Positions 61,301 to 64,000 of a stretch of 64,000 bases of DNA are shown here, piece by piece (within the stretch, counting starts at the first letter, position 1; each line of letters opens with the position of its first letter). Under the pieces are notes generated by a model. That model did no database searches. It was not told where the DNA came from and saw nothing but the letters and a program-made list of their open reading frames with translations. Made by a program: the position numbers and the translations under genes. This DNA comes from SpSt-501 sp037481615 (GTDB lineage Bacteria; Desulfobacterota; Desulfobacteria; Desulfobacterales; SpSt-501): assembly GCA_037481615.1 (NCBI GenBank), contig JBBFLI010000016.1; one strand, given 5' to 3'.

Positions 61301-62566
61301 GTGGAAGTCCAGCTCAAATACGGATCGGGGAAAATCGCGATCGCCATCCCGCCGCGGGCGGAGGTGACGATCCTCGAGCCGGCCAGGGTCCCGCCGCTCG
61401 CCGACTTCGCCTCTGCGCTGGCGCAGGCGCTCGATCGACCGCGGGGCTGCCCGCCGCTCGAAGCGTTGTTGCGCGCCCGCCGGCCGCGCACCCTCGCCCT
61501 GGTCGTCCCCGATGAGACCCGCCCGGCGCCGCTGCGCGAGATTCTCCCGCTGTTGATCGCGACAATCGAGAAGAGCCTGGATCTTCCCGTCGCCGGGCGC
61601 CTGACGATCTTCGTGGGCGGCGGGCTCCACCCCCCCGCCGACGCGGACGCGCTCGCGCGCATCCTGCCGGCCGAGATCCTCGCCCGTTTCGCGGTCGTCG
61701 CGCACGACGCCCGCAAAGCGGCTTTTCACGACTACGGGATGACCGCGCGGGGGACGCCGGTCCGGATCCACGAGGCGTTTGCCGCCGCGGACTTCAAAAT
61801 CGCGGTCGGGCAGGTGGACCCCCACCAGTTCGTGGGCTTCACCGGCGGCGCCAAGGGGGTGGTGATCGGGCTCGGCGCCCTCGAGACCATCGAAAAAAAC
61901 CACAGCCTGATGGCCGAACCCCATGCCTGGGTGGGGCGGCTCGAGGAAAACCCCGTGCGCCAGGACCTGAACGAGGCGGGCCGCATGATCGGGATCGACT
62001 TCGCGGTGAACTTCGTCCTCGACCCCGACCGCCGGGCGGTCGCCCTCGAGGCGGGGGATCCCGATGAAGTCCTCGGCCGTCTCGCCCGGGTCTGCGCCCG
62101 CGTCTACGGGGTCGGGATCCGTGAAAAGTTCGACATCGTCGTCGCCTCCTGCGGCGGCTACCCCAAGGACATCTGCCTCTACCAGGCGCAGAAAGGCCTG
62201 AATCTCGCCTCCCAGGCCCTGCGCCCGGGGGGGCACATCCTGTTGCTTGCTGCCTCGCCCCAGGGGGTGGGCGACGACATCTACTTCGATTACGTCTCCC
62301 AGTTTACCTCCCCCGAGGAGGTGATCCGGGATTTCCAGGCGGGCGGGTTCCGGATGGGGGCGCACAAGGCCTACCTCTTCGGCCGGACGCTCGTCAACTA
62401 CGACGTCGCCGTCTGCTCGGATCTCGACCCGGGGATCCTGCGCAAGTGTCATCTGCGGGCGGCCGATCCGACCCGCGTGCTCGCCGAGTGGGTCGAGGCG
62501 CTCCCCGGAAGACCGCGGGTGGCGATCATCCCCAACGCCAACACCACCTACTTCTACGCGGCCTGA
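61301..62566 (+). CDS. LarA-family nickel-dependent 2-hydroxyacid racemase/epimerase
   Basis: The 421-residue protein is close in length to lactate racemase LarA (about 424). Its key residues fall at nearly the same numbers as in Lactiplantibacillus LarA: Arg74 in DETRPAP, His110 in GGGLHPP, His175 in DPHQFVGF, Lys185 in TGGAKG and His201 in EKNHSLM. These correspond to the residues that hold the nickel-pincer nucleotide and bind substrate. LarA homologues act on various 2-hydroxy acids. The GTG start follows AGGGACGG. The LarB/C/E cofactor genes are not in the window. Confidence 0.85.
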   Translation: MEVQLKYGSGKIAIAIPPRAEVTILEPARVPPLADFASALAQALDRPRGCPPLEALLRARRPRTLALVVPDETRPAPLREILPLLIATIEKSLDLPVAGRLTIFVGGGLHPPADADALARILPAEILARFAVVAHDARKAAFHDYGMTARGTPVRIHEAFAAADFKIAVGQVDPHQFVGFTGGAKGVVIGLGALETIEKNHSLMAEPHAWVGRLEENPVRQDLNEAGRMIGIDFAVNFVLDPDRRAVALEAGDPDEVLGRLARVCARVYGVGIREKFDIVVASCGGYPKDICLYQAQKGLNLASQALRPGGHILLLAASPQGVGDDIYFDYVSQFTSPEEVIRDFQAGGFRMGAHKAYLFGRTLVNYDVAVCSDLDPGILRKCHLRAADPTRVLAEWVEALPGRPRVAIIPNANTTYFYAA

Positions 62567-62744
62567 TCCCGGGTCGCTCGAAGGAGAGGGGCAAAGAACC
62601 TATCGGCAGCGTGAAGGGCAAAACCGACCACCGGGCGGTTGCGCTCAAAGCCCGTCCCGGCGATCCGCGCCGGGCAAATCCGCGGGATACGCGGGGGGCG
62701 GCCTTTCAGCGCAGGCGTCCAAAACCCACAAGGAGGAAAGGCAG

Positions 62745-63023
62745 ATGATCCATTTCCTGGTCCACGAGGAAGCCGACAACGTCGGCGTGGCCACCGTCGA
62801 CATCAAGGCGGGCGAAACGGCCACGGGGCTGTACATGGACAGCCAGAAGAAGATCAAGGTGAAGGCCCTGCAGGATATCCCCCTGGGCCACAAGATCGCG
62901 CTCGCCCGGCTCAAGGTCGACGACAGCGTGATCAAGTACGGGCACGACATCGGACGCGTGGTGGCCGACATCAAGGTGGGCGAACACGTGCACATCCACA
63001 ATCTGAAGACGAGGAGGTGGTAA
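62745..63023 (+). CDS. UxaA-family small (SAF-domain) subunit, SuyA-like
   Basis: The 92-residue protein is a stand-alone SAF domain: IHFLVHEEADNVGVATVDIKAG at the start, IPLGHKIALARL in the middle, and VGEHVHIHNLKTRRW at the end. In altronate dehydratase UxaA this domain is fused to the large part; in (2R)-sulfolactate sulfo-lyase it is the separate alpha subunit SuyA. AAGGAGG precedes the ATG, and the large subunit gene starts 2 bases after its stop. Confidence 0.85.
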   Translation: MIHFLVHEEADNVGVATVDIKAGETATGLYMDSQKKIKVKALQDIPLGHKIALARLKVDDSVIKYGHDIGRVVADIKVGEHVHIHNLKTRRW

Positions 63024-63025
63024 TC

Positions 63026-64000
63026 ATGGCCAAGATGAAAAACCCCAAGGTCTTCGCCTACCGCCGCGAAAACGGACGCGTCGGCATCCGCAACCACGTG
63101 ATCATTCTGCCGCTCGACGATCTGAGCAACGCCGCCTGCGAGAAGGTGGCCTACAACGTCAAGGGCTGCAAGGCCCTGCCGCACGCTTACGGCAGGCTGC
63201 AGTTCGGCAAAGACCTCGAGCTCTTTTTCCGCACGCTGATCGGCACGGGGTCCAACCCCAACGTCGCCGCGGCGGTGGTGATCGGCATCGAGCCGGAGTG
63301 GACCCAGCGCATCGTGGACGGAATCGCGAAGACCGGCAAACCCGTCGCCGGCTTCAGCATCGAGCGCCACGGCGAGTTCAAGACGGTCGAGTCGGCCTGC
63401 TGGAAGGCGAAGGAATACGTCCAATGGGCAAGCGAGCTGCGCCGCGAGCCGGTCGACCTGAAGGAGATCTGGGTGAGCGTGAAGTGCGGCGAGAGCGACA
63501 CGACGAGCGGGCTCGCCTCCAACCCGACGGTCGGCAACGCGCTCGAGAAGCTCGTCGCCATGGGCGGCACCTGCTGCTTCGGCGAGACGAGCGAAATCAC
63601 CGGCGCGGAGATGGTCTGCAAGGAGCGCGCGGTGAACGCCAAGGTGGGCGAGCAGTTCATGGCCGTCTTCAACGCCTACCAGAAGATGATCGAGGCGAAC
63701 AAGACCGACGATCTCTCCGGCTCCCAGCCGACCAAGGGCAACATCCGCGGCGGGCTGACGACCATCGAGGAGAAGGCCTTCGGCAACCTCCAGAAGATCG
63801 GCAAGAAGATCAAGTACGTCGGCGTGCTCGACAAGGCCGAGGCCCCGACCAAGCCGGGTCTGTGGTTCATGGACACCTCGAGCGCCGCGGCCGAGGCCGT
63901 CACCCTCTGGGCGGCCGCGGGCTTCGTCGCCCACTTCTTCCCGACCGGCCAGGGCAACATCATCGGCAACCCGATCGAGCCGGTGATCAAGCTCACGGCG
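63026..64000 (+). CDS. UxaA-family large subunit, SuyB-like (partial, cut by window end)
   Basis: The first 325 codons are present with no stop before the window edge; family members have about 385-390 residues. FAYRRENGRVGIRNHVIILPLDD opens the protein. VVIGIEPEWT, SVKCGESDTTSGLASNPTVGNALEKL and FGETSEITGAE follow; the Cys and Glu residues are placed as in UxaA metal/active sites. The CGESD...IGIEPEWT pattern resembles sulfolactate sulfo-lyase SuyB more than altronate dehydratase. The reaction would be beta-elimination from a 2-hydroxy acid, for SuyAB releasing sulfite and pyruvate. GGAGGTGG precedes the ATG. Confidence 0.82.
   Translation, partial: MAKMKNPKVFAYRRENGRVGIRNHVIILPLDDLSNAACEKVAYNVKGCKALPHAYGRLQFGKDLELFFRTLIGTGSNPNVAAAVVIGIEPEWTQRIVDGIAKTGKPVAGFSIERHGEFKTVESACWKAKEYVQWASELRREPVDLKEIWVSVKCGESDTTSGLASNPTVGNALEKLVAMGGTCCFGETSEITGAEMVCKERAVNAKVGEQFMAVFNAYQKMIEANKTDDLSGSQPTKGNIRGGLTTIEEKAFGNLQKIGKKIKYVGVLDKAEAPTKPGLWFMDTSSAAAEAVTLWAAAGFVAHFFPTGQGNIIGNPIEPVIKLTA

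Overview
The window is a GC-rich (roughly two-thirds G+C by eye), densely coded bacterial chromosome segment with about 58 genes, three tRNA genes and no transposase, integrase, CRISPR array or rRNA. The gene repertoire suggests an anaerobic or facultative Gram-negative of deltaproteobacterial type (Desulfobacterota or a relative). The signs are a Tol system, a three-subunit fumarate reductase/succinate dehydrogenase with a di-haem-type cytochrome b, a methylmalonyl-CoA decarboxylase-like sodium pump, sigma-54 promoters, PilY1-type pili, and a PurS-PurL fusion with separate PurQ. The lineage is inference from gene content; no 16S gene is present.

Layout. 1-2120: tolQ-tolR-tolA-like operon (minus) behind a clear sigma-70 promoter. 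2245-6251: HD phosphohydrolase, then sdhC-sdhA-sdhB (plus). 6262-10498: soluble hybrid histidine kinase, YkgJ-like protein, recR, ybaB, dnaX (minus). 10542-10795: two tRNA-Ser. 10831-11924: tRNA methyltransferase and DciA-like protein. 12116-14097: hflK-hflC with a terminator. 14185-14280: a 31-residue AURKAIP1/COX24-type protein with a TTG start. 14413-15857: PilZ protein, HELIH metalloprotease-like protein, FmdB zinc ribbon. 16086-18025: groES-groEL. 18331-19365: exported LysM protein. 19478-27838: two complete minor-pseudopilin sets flanking pilY1, each led by a sigma-54 promoter. 28211-38784: the rpsB-tsf-pyrH-frr-uppS-cdsA-dxr-rseP operon running on into purL-purQ. 38911-42548: rho-rpmE-prfA-prmC. 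43050-47014: CCA/poly(A) polymerase-like gene, adk, rpsU, folC, tRNA-Arg. 47055-49605: sparsely coded, with a LysR gene and a 76-residue ORF. 49606-52898: carboxyltransferase plus membrane subunits of a biotin-dependent decarboxylase sodium pump, without the biotin carrier. 52920-55940: two sugar-nucleotide epimerases and an AEC permease. 56052-64000: MoaD-like protein and a probable catabolic regulon.

The most interesting part is 56300-64000. A tripartite tricarboxylate transporter (tctC-tctB-tctA), a GAF/AAA+/Fis sigma-54 activator, a LarA-family racemase with the nickel-pincer cofactor residues conserved, and a split UxaA-family lyase (small SAF subunit plus large subunit cut by the window edge) lie together. 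The lyase resembles (2R)-sulfolactate sulfo-lyase SuyAB. The transporter and racemase genes each have a -24/-12 promoter. A 21-bp near-palindrome upstream of the transporter shares its 10-bp arm with sites in front of the racemase gene, so one activator probably controls both. I infer uptake of a 2-hydroxy acid, possibly sulfolactate, racemisation by the LarA homologue, then cleavage by the lyase.

Other points of note: sigma-54 control of both pseudopilin operons and the LysM gene; a 14-bp perfect inverted repeat with one arm between the -35 and -10 of the rho promoter; a structured rpsB leader; and a TolA-like protein with no recognisable C-terminal domain.
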